Assembly: GCA_021815655.1 (NCBI GenBank)
Contig: JAKAGJ010000207.1
Span: forward strand, 1 to 5,188
DNA: 5,188 nt
Reading direction: 5' to 3'
Source of the DNA: Deltaproteobacteria bacterium
GTDB lineage: Bacteria > Desulfobacterota > Desulfarculia > Desulfarculales > Desulfarculaceae
The first letter of the stretch is position 1; every line of letters begins with the position of its first letter. Shown here piece after piece: positions 1-5,188 of this stretch. A program made the translations under genes and the position numbers. Below the pieces are notes generated by a model. It was given only the letters and a program-made list of their open reading frames with translations. It had not been told where the DNA came from and did no database searches.

Positions 1-957
1 CTGCTGGCCTTTTTGCGCCTGTCGGCCGACAACGAGATCACCGCCCTCAAGGCCGCCGGCGTGGGCCTGTTGCAGCTATTGCCGCCGGTGGCCCTGCTCG
101 CAGGGCTGGCCTGGCTCGTCTCCAGCGTCCTGGCCATCTGGGGCCTGCCCTGGGGCAACCACAACTTCGAAAACCTGATCTTTCAGACCGCCAGGGCCAA
201 GACCGAACTGGCCCTGCGCGAGCGGGTCTTTCTGGATACCTTCCATGGCCTGGTGATCTACATCAACCGCTTGCCCGGCGAAGGCCAGATGCAGGACGTC
301 TTCATCGTGGACGAGCGCGACCCCACCAGGGTCTACACCGTGGTGGCCAAACGCGGCAAGCTCTACCCCGCCACCCAGGGCAAGGTGACGGTACGCCTGT
401 TTGACGGCACCCTGCACACCGTGGGCAATGGCCTCAAGTCCGCCCAGACCGCCCAGTTCGAGACCTACGACGTCACCATGGACGCCGGCAGCTTCGGCAC
501 GGCCCAGCGCACCGGCCAAAAGCACGAAAAGGAGATGACCCTGGAGGAACTCCTTGGCGAGATGCACAAGGAAACCCCGGGCAATAAACGCTACAACCTG
601 CTGGACATGGAGCTACAGAAAAAATTCACCCTGCCCTTCTCCTGTCTGGTGATGGCGCTCATCGGCCTGCCGCTGGGCATCCAATCCCGTAGTGGCCGCT
701 CCTGGGGCGTGGCCGTGGCCCTGGTCATCTTTTTTTCATACTACATCATGCTCTCGGCGGCCTGGTCTTTCGGCGCCCAGGGGGTCTATCCACCTCGCAT
801 AGGCATGTGGGTGCCCAACGTGGTTTTTGGGCTCCTGGGGCTGGTGCTGTTCAACCGCGAGTTGAAGGAGACGCCCCTGCCCCTGCTGAACAAGCTGCAC
901 ATAATATCGGCCTGGCTGCACCGCCTGCGCGGCGGCCGCGCTCCCCAGGAAGGCTAG
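1..957 (+). CDS. lptF: LptF, LPS export ABC transporter permease (5' end missing)
   Basis: LptF is one of the two inner-membrane permease subunits of LptB2FG, which extracts lipopolysaccharide from the inner membrane and passes it to the periplasmic LptC-LptA bridge. The frame is open from base 1 to the TAG at 955-957, giving 318 residues. The family is usually about 360-390 residues, so the first membrane helix and most of the second lie outside the window; the TTG at base 13 is an internal leucine, not a start. Numbering from base 1, the cytoplasmic coupling segment (RLSADNEITALKAAG, 6-20) is followed by TM3 at about 25-48. The periplasmic beta-jellyroll domain runs about 52-200. TM4-6 lie near 209-227, 236-256 and 270-286, with the family pattern FTLPFSCLVMALIGLPLG opening TM4. 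The charged C-terminal tail is cytoplasmic. It lies 3 bases upstream of lptG in the canonical lptF-lptG order. Calling it LptF rather than LptG rests on gene order and the coupling-segment sequence. Confidence 0.93.
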   Translation: MLAFLRLSADNEITALKAAGVGLLQLLPPVALLAGLAWLVSSVLAIWGLPWGNHNFENLIFQTARAKTELALRERVFLDTFHGLVIYINRLPGEGQMQDVFIVDERDPTRVYTVVAKRGKLYPATQGKVTVRLFDGTLHTVGNGLKSAQTAQFETYDVTMDAGSFGTAQRTGQKHEKEMTLEELLGEMHKETPGNKRYNLLDMELQKKFTLPFSCLVMALIGLPLGIQSRSGRSWGVAVALVIFFSYYIMLSAAWSFGAQGVYPPRIGMWVPNVVFGLLGLVLFNRELKETPLPLLNKLHIISAWLHRLRGGRAPQEG

Positions 958-960
958 GCC

Positions 961-2040
961 ATGCGCATCCTGGTACAGTACGTGGCCCGCGAATTCCTGA
1001 AGCTATTCACCATGCTGGTGCTGGGCTTCGTGGCCATCTACACCTTTTTCGACTATATCGAGAAGGTGAAAAACTTCCAGCAAGCCGGCGTGCCCACCTC
1101 GGCCATGCTCTCCTTTTTCGTGCTGCAGATACCGGAAATCATCTCCCTGATGGTGCCCCTGGCCGTGCTCATGTCCACGGTGATAACCCTGGGCATGATG
1201 GGCAAGCGCAACGAACTGGTGGCCATCAAATCCAGCGGCATCAGCCTGTTCCGCTTCGCCCTGCCCATCCTGTTGGTGGCCCTGGCCATGACCTTCGCGG
1301 TGGCCCTGTTCAACGAAACCATCCTGCCGCGCACCAAGGCCAAGACCAACTACATTTGGGAAGTGCTGGTGGAAAAGCGGCCCAACAAGCTCTTTCTGAA
1401 AGAGAAGTTCTGGTACAAGGGGCAAAACTCCATCTACCGCGTGGGCTTCTACGACCCGGAAACCCAGTCGCTCTCCGATGTGGTCTACTACCGCTTTGAC
1501 AAGGACTTCAATCTGGCCCTGCGCGTGGACGCCCGCCGGGCGCGCTTCTTGGGCAACCGCTGGGTCTTCTTCTCGGGGCTGATGCAACGGCGTCTGGAAG
1601 GAGGCGGCTATTCGGCCATACCCTTTGAGGAGCAGGCCGTGGACCTGCCCGAGCGGCCCCTGGACTTCACCAAGCTCTCCAAGCCCAGCGAGGAGATGAG
1701 CCTGGGGGAATTGGCCCGCTTCGTCAAGAAGATCGAGGTGGAGGGCTACGATTCCCGCCGCTACCGCGTGGACATGCAGTCCAAGCTCAGCTTCCCCTTC
1801 GTGTGCCTGATAATGGCCCTGGTGGGCATTCCCCTGTCCCTGATTAAGGAGCGCGGCCAATCCCTGGCCACCGGGGTGGTGCTGGGCCTGTCCGTGGCCC
1901 TGCTCTACTGGATAAGTTTTTCCTACATGCGCTCCATCTTCGGCTATACCGGGGTGCTGCCCCCCTTCCTCTCGGCTTGGCTGCCCAACGGCATCTTCAG
2001 CCTGGTGGGGTTGTGGCTGTTCACCACCATCCGCCAATAG
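961..2040 (+). CDS. lptG: LptG, LPS export ABC transporter permease
   Basis: LptG is the partner permease of LptF in the LptB2FG lipopolysaccharide extractor of the inner membrane. The 359-residue protein is full length for the family. TM1 lies at about 13-31 and TM2 at 57-79. The conserved cytoplasmic coupling segment (GKRNELVAIKSSGISLFR, 81-98) would contact the LptB ATPase. TM3 is at 99-117, the periplasmic beta-jellyroll domain at about 120-265, and TM4-6 near 277-294, 303-325 and 336-356. TM4 begins with the family signature around KLSFPFVCLIMALVGIPLS. The ATG at 961 is preceded by AGGAAGG (947-953) with 7 bases of spacing. That Shine-Dalgarno lies inside the end of lptF, so the two genes are probably translationally coupled. 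No promoter is visible between them, and LptB, LptC and LptA are not in the window. The gene ends next to an unusual hairpin region and a terminator. Confidence 0.95.
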   Translation: MRILVQYVAREFLKLFTMLVLGFVAIYTFFDYIEKVKNFQQAGVPTSAMLSFFVLQIPEIISLMVPLAVLMSTVITLGMMGKRNELVAIKSSGISLFRFALPILLVALAMTFAVALFNETILPRTKAKTNYIWEVLVEKRPNKLFLKEKFWYKGQNSIYRVGFYDPETQSLSDVVYYRFDKDFNLALRVDARRARFLGNRWVFFSGLMQRRLEGGGYSAIPFEEQAVDLPERPLDFTKLSKPSEEMSLGELARFVKKIEVEGYDSRRYRVDMQSKLSFPFVCLIMALVGIPLSLIKERGQSLATGVVLGLSVALLYWISFSYMRSIFGYTGVLPPFLSAWLPNGIFSLVGLWLFTTIRQ

Positions 2041-2160
2041 GCCAGCCGGCCGGCTCTATTAGGACCCAGGCCGGTGAAGAACAGGTAACGCCAAGATGCG
2101 ATCAAACAACCAGTTTGATCGCATCTTGGTATAAAGCTATGGCACTGGCCGGCTTGGCCT
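2039..2160 (+). other. Possible nested two-level stem structure after lptG
   Basis: Bases 2039-2053 can pair with 2145-2160 to form a 15-pair stem with one bulged T (2154) and one G-T wobble (2052 with 2146). The stem begins on the last two bases of the lptG stop codon and encloses 2054-2144, which contains the perfect hairpin at 2091-2129. The outer arms could equally be read as terminal inverted repeats of a roughly 120-bp element, but no flanking target-site duplication is visible. The arms are made mostly of GGCC/CCGG runs, which pair easily by chance in this GC-rich sequence, so the outer stem is much less certain than the inner hairpin. Confidence 0.35.
2091..2129. repeat. Perfect 17-bp inverted repeat with 5-base loop
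   Basis: The left arm CCAAGATGCGATCAAAC (2091-2107) and right arm (2113-2129) are exact reverse complements separated by AACCA (2108-2112). The stem is fairly AT-rich compared with its surroundings. Neither strand has a T-run after the stem: the plus side continues GGTATAAAG and the minus side continues into a mixed CGTTACC sequence. It therefore does not look like a standard intrinsic terminator. It could be a REP-like palindromic repeat, a 3'-end-protecting mRNA structure for lptG, or a protein-binding palindrome; the sequence does not decide. The inverted repeat itself is certain. Confidence 0.85.
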
Positions 2161-2176
2161 TCTGGCTGGCTGTAAT

Positions 2177-2209
2177 AAAGCCGGGCGGGGTTTACCCCCG
2201 CCCGGCTTT
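2177..2209. terminator. Bidirectional intrinsic terminator between convergent units
   Basis: A 14-bp perfect GC-rich stem (AAAGCCGGGCGGGG at 2177-2190 with its complement at 2196-2209) closes a 5-base loop. On the plus strand it ends in CTTTCATTT, and on the minus strand in CTTTATTAC, so each side has a short, imperfect T-rich tail. It lies between the end of lptG (2040) and the end of the response regulator (2290), which converge on it, so it most likely stops both transcripts. Confidence 0.85.
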
Positions 2210-2289
2210 CATTTGCCACAGGAGCTGTAGCCGAAGTTGACTTGGCATGCCCTCCCGGCCACGCGGGCGGCCCGGCGCTGGGGCTCAGG

Positions 2290-2661
2290 CTAGGGCTTGA
2301 CCGGCACCGCCGTCTCCAGGGCCATCTTGATCTTGTTCTTCAGCTCGGTGAGATCAAAGGACTTGATGACATAGAAGTCGGCGGCGATGGACTTCATGTC
2401 CTCCTTGAAGGTGTCGTAGGCCGTGCAGAGGATCACCGGCAGGTCGTAATACTTGTTGCGGATGTCCTGCAAGAGGTCCAAGCCGTTGTAGTCGACCATC
2501 TTGATGTCCAGAATGATGAGGTCCGGTTTCTCCGCCTCGATGCGCTCCAAAAGCTTAAACCCCGAGTCGGCGGTGACCACCTCGTAGCCCTCGTCGGTCA
2601 GCTCCTCGGAGTAGAGGAAGCGGATGTGCTCTTCGTCGTCCACGATCAGAATTTTAGGCAT
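2290..2661 (-). CDS. Single-domain response regulator (receiver only)
   Basis: This 123-residue protein is a stand-alone CheY/Spo0F-type receiver that would accept a phosphoryl group from a histidine kinase and act through protein-protein contact, since no output domain follows. Counted from the ATG, the Mg2+-binding acidic pair is D8-D9, the phospho-acceptor is D52 (LIILDIKM), the switch threonine is T80 (VILCT) and the conserved lysine is K100. The residue after the lysine is serine rather than the usual proline (VIKSFD). I chose the ATG at 2661 because the receiver's first strand (MPKILIVDDEE) starts there and GAGGT (2668-2672) sits 6 bases upstream. A GTG at 2682 overlapping the upstream TGA would add seven residues but would place that Shine-Dalgarno inside the gene. 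The gene follows the glycosyltransferase by 17 bases and is probably co-transcribed with it. No partner kinase is in the window, so its input is unknown. Confidence 0.93.
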   Translation of the reverse strand: MPKILIVDDEEHIRFLYSEELTDEGYEVVTADSGFKLLERIEAEKPDLIILDIKMVDYNGLDLLQDIRNKYYDLPVILCTAYDTFKEDMKSIAADFYVIKSFDLTELKNKIKMALETAVPVKP

Positions 2662-2667
2662 ACACAC

Positions 2668-2672
2668 ACCTC
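2668..2672 (-). promoter_or_regulatory. Ribosome binding site deciding the response regulator start
   Basis: GAGGT on the minus strand lies 6 bases before the ATG at 2661 and supports that start over the in-frame GTG at 2682. It falls in the 17-base gap after the glycosyltransferase stop codon. Confidence 0.7.
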
Positions 2673-2678
2673 GGGGGG

Positions 2679-3902
2679 TCACGAACCCCAGCGGTCCACA
2701 AGGTAAGGCTTGGACTCCTCAAATACCATGCACTCGTTTTCGATGAACTCCTCGGCCTGTTGCACGCTCATGCGCGCGGTCTTGCGCACGTAGGAGAGCG
2801 TCTTGCCGAAATACAGGGGGATCAGCGAAGCAAGAAGCTCCTCGCGACCCAGCCTGCCGCTCTGGTGGCAGACCGCGAAGTCGTAGAGCGTCCTGACCCA
2901 TAGCTGGGTGGGAAAGTCGAACTGGTCTGGGGGCAGGTCGCCGATCTCGGCCAGCTTGGTCATCACCTCCGGAGTGACGATGCGGGCCCAGGTATCGCGG
3001 TAGGCGGAGAACCCCTCCCGGAAATTGGCGGCCAGCTTCTCCTCGCTGACCTTCACCGGCGGCGGCATCTCCACCTCGCCCAGGCCGAAGCCGTAGATGG
3101 AGGTGGGCTTGGACCACTTGACGCGCATCCAGTAGCCGGTGGTGGAAGCCATCAGGTCGAAGATGGTGCCCACCACCTGGCTGAACATGGGCCCCAGCTC
3201 GGCGGCGGGGTCCTTGGGCTTGTGGATCTTGGGGCGCCCCATGTAGGCCTGGCAGATGGGCACGTTGTTGTTCACCGCCAGGGTGGTCATCCAGATATCG
3301 ATGCCGAAGTGGCTGACGGCCTCGGTCCAGGTGGGGCTGGCCAGGAAAACCCGGGCCAGGTCGCCGGAGAACCCGAAATCTCCGCCGATGGGCTGGCGCA
3401 CCCGCCGTCCGTACAGGGCCCTGGTCAGGGGATAGGCGATGGAATTGGTTATGGTGCCGTCGAACTTGTGGCGCACGTACAAGGGGGCCACGTAGCCGAA
3501 GTCGTTGAACAGGGGCTCGCCCAGGTGTTTGACCCACTGGGGGGTGATGGACTTGAGGTCGGCGTCCACCACCACCACGGCGCGGGCCTTGAGTTCAACC
3601 ACCTTGCGGAACAGGCACCTGAAGTTGTTGCCCTTGCCGCGTACCCCCGGGGCCGTGGACAGGTAGATGCGGGGCAGGCCTTCGGTGTCGGCGCCGAAAA
3701 AGGCCTCTTTGGTGCCGTCGTCGGAGTTGTTGTCGCAATTGATCAGCACGCAGCTTTTGTCGCCGAAGTAGCGCTTGAGCCCCAGGGCGGCCTGGGTAGT
3801 GGGGTAGGCGATGTGCTTGGCCTCCCGGTAGGAGGGGATGGCCACCACCATTTCGGCCTGGGCAATGTTCTGAGGATTTTCCTCCAAATACGCCTCGGCC
3901 AT
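2679..3902 (-). CDS. GT-A glycosyltransferase, mannosyl/glucosylglycerate synthase-like
   Basis: This 407-residue enzyme resembles the retaining GT-A synthases that move a sugar from a nucleotide-sugar to glycerate or a related acceptor (mannosylglycerate synthase, family GT78, and relatives). Visible motifs in order are AIPSYREAK (21-29) for nucleotide binding, DNNSDDGT (57-64), RGKGNN (88-93), the metal-binding DAD (113-115), QPIGGDFGFSG (170-180), GIDIWMTT (200-207) and H227 in RPKIH. From memory, this order and the DxD-plus-later-histidine metal site match the Rhodothermus synthase, which is also of similar length with a helical C-terminal part (here about 250-407). No signal peptide or membrane helix is seen, so it is probably cytosolic. 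The ATG at 3902 follows AAGGAG (3908-3913) by 5 bases; the reading frame stays open further upstream, but only as antisense of the peptidase gene. The acceptor and sugar cannot be settled from sequence alone, and a GT2/GT81-type activity remains possible. The receiver gene follows 17 bases later. Confidence 0.82.
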   Translation of the reverse strand: MAEAYLEENPQNIAQAEMVVAIPSYREAKHIAYPTTQAALGLKRYFGDKSCVLINCDNNSDDGTKEAFFGADTEGLPRIYLSTAPGVRGKGNNFRCLFRKVVELKARAVVVVDADLKSITPQWVKHLGEPLFNDFGYVAPLYVRHKFDGTITNSIAYPLTRALYGRRVRQPIGGDFGFSGDLARVFLASPTWTEAVSHFGIDIWMTTLAVNNNVPICQAYMGRPKIHKPKDPAAELGPMFSQVVGTIFDLMASTTGYWMRVKWSKPTSIYGFGLGEVEMPPPVKVSEEKLAANFREGFSAYRDTWARIVTPEVMTKLAEIGDLPPDQFDFPTQLWVRTLYDFAVCHQSGRLGREELLASLIPLYFGKTLSYVRKTARMSVQQAEEFIENECMVFEESKPYLVDRWGS

Positions 3903-3907
3903 GAGGT

Positions 3908-3913
3908 CTCCTT
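3908..3913 (-). promoter_or_regulatory. Ribosome binding site deciding the glycosyltransferase start
   Basis: AAGGAG on the minus strand lies 5 bases before the ATG at 3902. It fixes the start there even though the same frame remains open for another 324 codons upstream, opposite the peptidase gene. Confidence 0.8.
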
Positions 3914-3948
3914 GCTGGGCCGTCAGATGCTGCGGGCTTTTGGCTACA

Positions 3949-3977
3949 ATGTTAGAAATACTGCAAACCCCTGGCAA
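3949..3977 (-). promoter_or_regulatory. Candidate sigma-70 promoter for glycosyltransferase-receiver unit
   Basis: On the minus strand, TTGCCA (3972-3977, 5 of 6 to the -35 consensus) and TAACAT (3949-3954, 4 of 6 to the -10 consensus) are separated by exactly 17 bases. Transcription would begin near 3942, leaving a leader of about 40 bases before the ATG at 3902. The segment is distinctly more AT-rich than the flanking genes. An overlapping TTGACT lies just upstream but has a poorer -10 partner. Confidence 0.5.
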
Positions 3978-4007
3978 AGTCAAACATGACCCGACAATGG
4001 AGAATGC

Positions 4008-4037
4008 TTGACACCCGCGCCGGCGGCGGTTCATATT
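4008..4037 (+). promoter_or_regulatory. Candidate sigma-70 promoter for the P1 peptidase unit
   Basis: A consensus -35 box TTGACA (4008-4013) and CATATT (4032-4037, 4 of 6 to the -10 consensus) are 18 bases apart. Transcription would start around 4044, about 15 bases before the GTG at 4059. The -35 box of the opposite promoter lies 30 bases away, so a regulator bound between them could affect both units. Confidence 0.5.
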
Positions 4038-4047
4038 CGGGGCGTAC

Positions 4048-4052
4048 GGGAG
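4048..4052 (+). promoter_or_regulatory. Ribosome binding site deciding the peptidase start
   Basis: GGGAG lies 6 bases before the GTG at 4059. It favours this start over the upstream TTG at 4008, which coincides with the putative -35 box and would precede the predicted transcription start. Confidence 0.55.
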
Positions 4053-4058
4053 CAACTG

Positions 4059-5075
4059 GTGACACGGACAGCAAGTTGGCACGAGCACGGCTCGCCGGCC
4101 CAGGTGGCCGGCTTTTTGGTGGGGCACGCCCAGGACCCGGCGGGCCGCACGGGCTGCACCGTGGTGCTGTGCCCGCCGGGCACCATGGGCGGCATGGAAG
4201 CCCGGGGCTCGGCCGCCGGCACCCGCCAGACCGATGGTCTGTTGCCCGGGCACATGGTGGAGGAGATACAGGCCGTGCTGCTCACCGGGGGCTCGGCCTT
4301 CGGCCTCGACGCCGCCGGCGGAGTGCAGGCCTTCCTGGAGGATCGGGGCCAGGGCGTGCAGGCCGGGGACTATCGCGTGCCGGTGGTGCCCACGGCGGTG
4401 ATCTTCGACCTGCCGCTCAGCCAGGGGCAGGGACGGCCGGACAAGGCCATGGGCCTGGCCGCCTGTCAGGCCGCCAACGCCGGCCCCATGCCCCGGGGCA
4501 ACGTGGGGGCCGGCAGCGGGGCCACCGTGGGCAAGCTGCAAGGCCTGCCCGCGGCCTGCAAGGGCGGCCTGGGCGGGGCCAGCTTCAGCCTGGGGTCCCT
4601 GCGGATGGGCGCGCTGGCGGTGGTCAACGCCTTTGGCGACGTGCTTGACGAGGCGGGGAGCATCATCGCCGGCGCCCGCCGGCAGGCCCAGAGCCACGAA
4701 TTCGCCGACACCGCGGCCTGGTTCCTGGCCGGCAACCAGCGACGGGCCTTTTTGCCCTCCAGCAACACCACCCTGGCCGTGGTGGCCACCAACGCCCGCC
4801 TGGACAAGGTGCAGGCCTGCAAGGTGGCGGCCCTGGCCCACCATGGTCTGGTGCGCCACATCAGACCGGTGCATACTGTCTTCGATGGCGATTTGATTTT
4901 CGTGCTGGCCAGCGGGCAGGTGGAGGCCGACCTAACCGGCCTGGGGCTCATGGCCGCCGAGGTGGTGGGCCGGGCGGTGCTGGATGGCGTGCGCTCGGCC
5001 CATTCCCTGCCCGGGCTGCCGGCGGCGCGCGACCTGCGGCCCCTGGCTGCCGGCGCGGCGATTCGTTGCGGCTAA
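4059..5075 (+). CDS. P1-family (S58, DmpA-like) self-cleaving aminopeptidase
   Basis: Members of this family cut themselves into two chains and then remove N-terminal amino acids, often with unusual specificity (D-residues or beta-peptides). The 338-residue length fits the family. Recognisable blocks are VGHAQD (21-26), GCTVVLCPPG (32-41), GSAAGTRQTD (50-59), LLTGGSAFGLDAAGGV (74-89), GNVGAGSGATVGK (147-159), KGGLGGAS (168-175) and VVNAFGDV (188-195). FLPSSNTTLAVVATNA (231-246) holds the expected autocleavage bond N236-T237, with T237 as the nucleophile of the beta chain (237-338); IRPVHTVFDGD follows it. No signal peptide is evident, so a cytoplasmic location is likely. I chose the GTG at 4059 for its GGGAG site and because the TTG at 4008 lies in the promoter; ahead of the VGH block the N-terminus matches the family poorly, so the start is less sure than the identity. 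The substrate is unknown. An exported protein follows 12 bases later. Confidence 0.9.
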   Translation: MTRTASWHEHGSPAQVAGFLVGHAQDPAGRTGCTVVLCPPGTMGGMEARGSAAGTRQTDGLLPGHMVEEIQAVLLTGGSAFGLDAAGGVQAFLEDRGQGVQAGDYRVPVVPTAVIFDLPLSQGQGRPDKAMGLAACQAANAGPMPRGNVGAGSGATVGKLQGLPAACKGGLGGASFSLGSLRMGALAVVNAFGDVLDEAGSIIAGARRQAQSHEFADTAAWFLAGNQRRAFLPSSNTTLAVVATNARLDKVQACKVAALAHHGLVRHIRPVHTVFDGDLIFVLASGQVEADLTGLGLMAAEVVGRAVLDGVRSAHSLPGLPAARDLRPLAAGAAIRCG

Positions 5076-5082
5076 AGGAGGT
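5075..5082 (+). promoter_or_regulatory. Near-perfect Shine-Dalgarno for the exported protein
   Basis: AAGGAGGT overlaps the last base of the peptidase TAA and sits 5 bases before the ATG at 5088. It is the strongest ribosome binding site in the window and indicates efficient translation of the downstream gene from the same message. Confidence 0.85.
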
Positions 5083-5087
5083 TGCGC

Positions 5088-5188
5088 ATGCCGATTCTGC
5101 GTTCCCTCGCGGCGCTGCTGATCTTCTGCCTGACGTCTGCCTGGCCACTTCCGGCCACGGCCTGGCAGATCGAGATCAAGGAGGTGGG
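5088..5188 (+). CDS. Exported protein with N-terminal signal peptide (3' end missing)
   Basis: Only the first 33 codons are present. They encode a classical Sec-type signal peptide: a short positive start (MPILR), a hydrophobic core (about 6-18, LAALLIFCLTSAW) and a likely signal peptidase I site after PATA at residue 25. The mature part begins WQIEIKEVG. Residue C14 sits inside the hydrophobic core and is not in a convincing lipobox, so a lipoprotein is unlikely. The mature sequence seen is too short to name a family; a periplasmic protein with a short initial beta strand (FlgA-like, for example) is only a guess. It starts 12 bases after the peptidase gene with a strong Shine-Dalgarno, so the two are probably co-transcribed. 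Confidence 0.8.
   Translation, partial: MPILRSLAALLIFCLTSAWPLPATAWQIEIKEV

Noticed and set aside
1003..2037. Long minus-strand open frame (344 codons) opposite lptG.
   Set aside because: Its His/Gln/Gly-rich composition is typical of a complement of a GC-rich membrane-protein gene; it has no recognisable domain and lptG is certain.
2044..2055. AGCCGGCCGGCT, a 12-base perfect palindrome just after lptG.
   Set aside because: Such GC palindromes occur easily by chance in this composition; on its own it supports no site, although part of it contributes to the proposed outer stem.
2091..2129. Calling the 17-bp hairpin an intrinsic terminator.
   Set aside because: No T-run follows the stem on either strand, and a separate well-formed terminator lies at 2177-2209.
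2242..2706. Plus-strand open frame of 154 codons opposite the response regulator.
   Set aside because: It is a complementary-frame artefact; the receiver on the other strand has every expected active-site residue.
3222..3989. Plus-strand open frame of 255 codons opposite the glycosyltransferase.
   Set aside because: It is a shadow of GC-rich codon bias, rich in Gly, Val, His and Ala with no motif, and lies opposite a gene with clear catalytic motifs.
3980..3991. GTCA-AACA-TGAC, a short inverted repeat between the divergent promoters, as an operator.
   Set aside because: Four-base arms are too short to distinguish from chance without comparison between genomes.
4008..4058. TTG at 4008 as the start of the peptidase.
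   Set aside because: It coincides with a consensus -35 box, has no Shine-Dalgarno, and adds 17 residues that look unlike the family; the GTG at 4059 has GGGAG in the right place.
3903..4874. The glycosyltransferase reading frame stays open for another 324 codons upstream on the minus strand, suggesting a 731-residue fusion.
   Set aside because: The extension is antisense to a clearly conserved P1 peptidase, is low-complexity (Gly, Ala, His, Gln rich) with no domain, and a good ribosome binding site and natural N-terminus exist at 3902.

Overview
The window is GC-rich, tightly packed bacterial DNA with short intergenic gaps. The LptF/LptG lipopolysaccharide-export permeases mean an outer-membrane (Gram-negative) organism. 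The overall look (high GC, a Spo0F-like stand-alone receiver, an MGS-like glycosyltransferase) would suit a Desulfobacterota / deltaproteobacterial genome, perhaps near Desulfarculus. That placement is an impression from composition and gene style, not a demonstrated result.

Layout. Bases 1-2040 (+) carry the end of lptF and a complete lptG, 3 bases apart, forming one transcription unit. Bases 2041-2289 are intergenic. They hold a perfect 17-bp-stem hairpin without a U-run (2091-2129), possibly nested in a longer imperfect stem that starts at the lptG stop codon (2039-2053 with 2145-2160). A strong GC-rich terminator hairpin (2177-2209) follows and sits between two convergent units. On the minus strand, a 407-residue GT-A glycosyltransferase resembling mannosylglycerate/glucosylglycerate synthases (3902 to 2679) is followed 17 bases later by a 123-residue single-domain response regulator (2661 to 2290). 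Bases 3903-4058 form a divergent promoter region with a plausible sigma-70-type promoter in each direction. On the plus strand, a P1-family (peptidase S58, DmpA-like) self-cleaving aminopeptidase (4059-5075) is followed, 12 bases on, by the start of an exported protein (5088 to the window edge).

How the genes work together. LptF and LptG are the two transmembrane subunits of the LptB2FG transporter that extracts LPS from the inner membrane. The glycosyltransferase and receiver look co-transcribed, which suggests a signalling input linked to synthesis of a glycosylated small molecule such as a compatible solute; that link is inferred from position only. The peptidase and the exported protein probably share a message, but nothing in the window ties their functions together.

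The main points for a second look are the untyped hairpin element after lptG, the glycosyltransferase-receiver pair, and the corrected starts of the glycosyltransferase, the receiver and the peptidase. No insertion sequence, CRISPR array, tRNA or rRNA was recognised.
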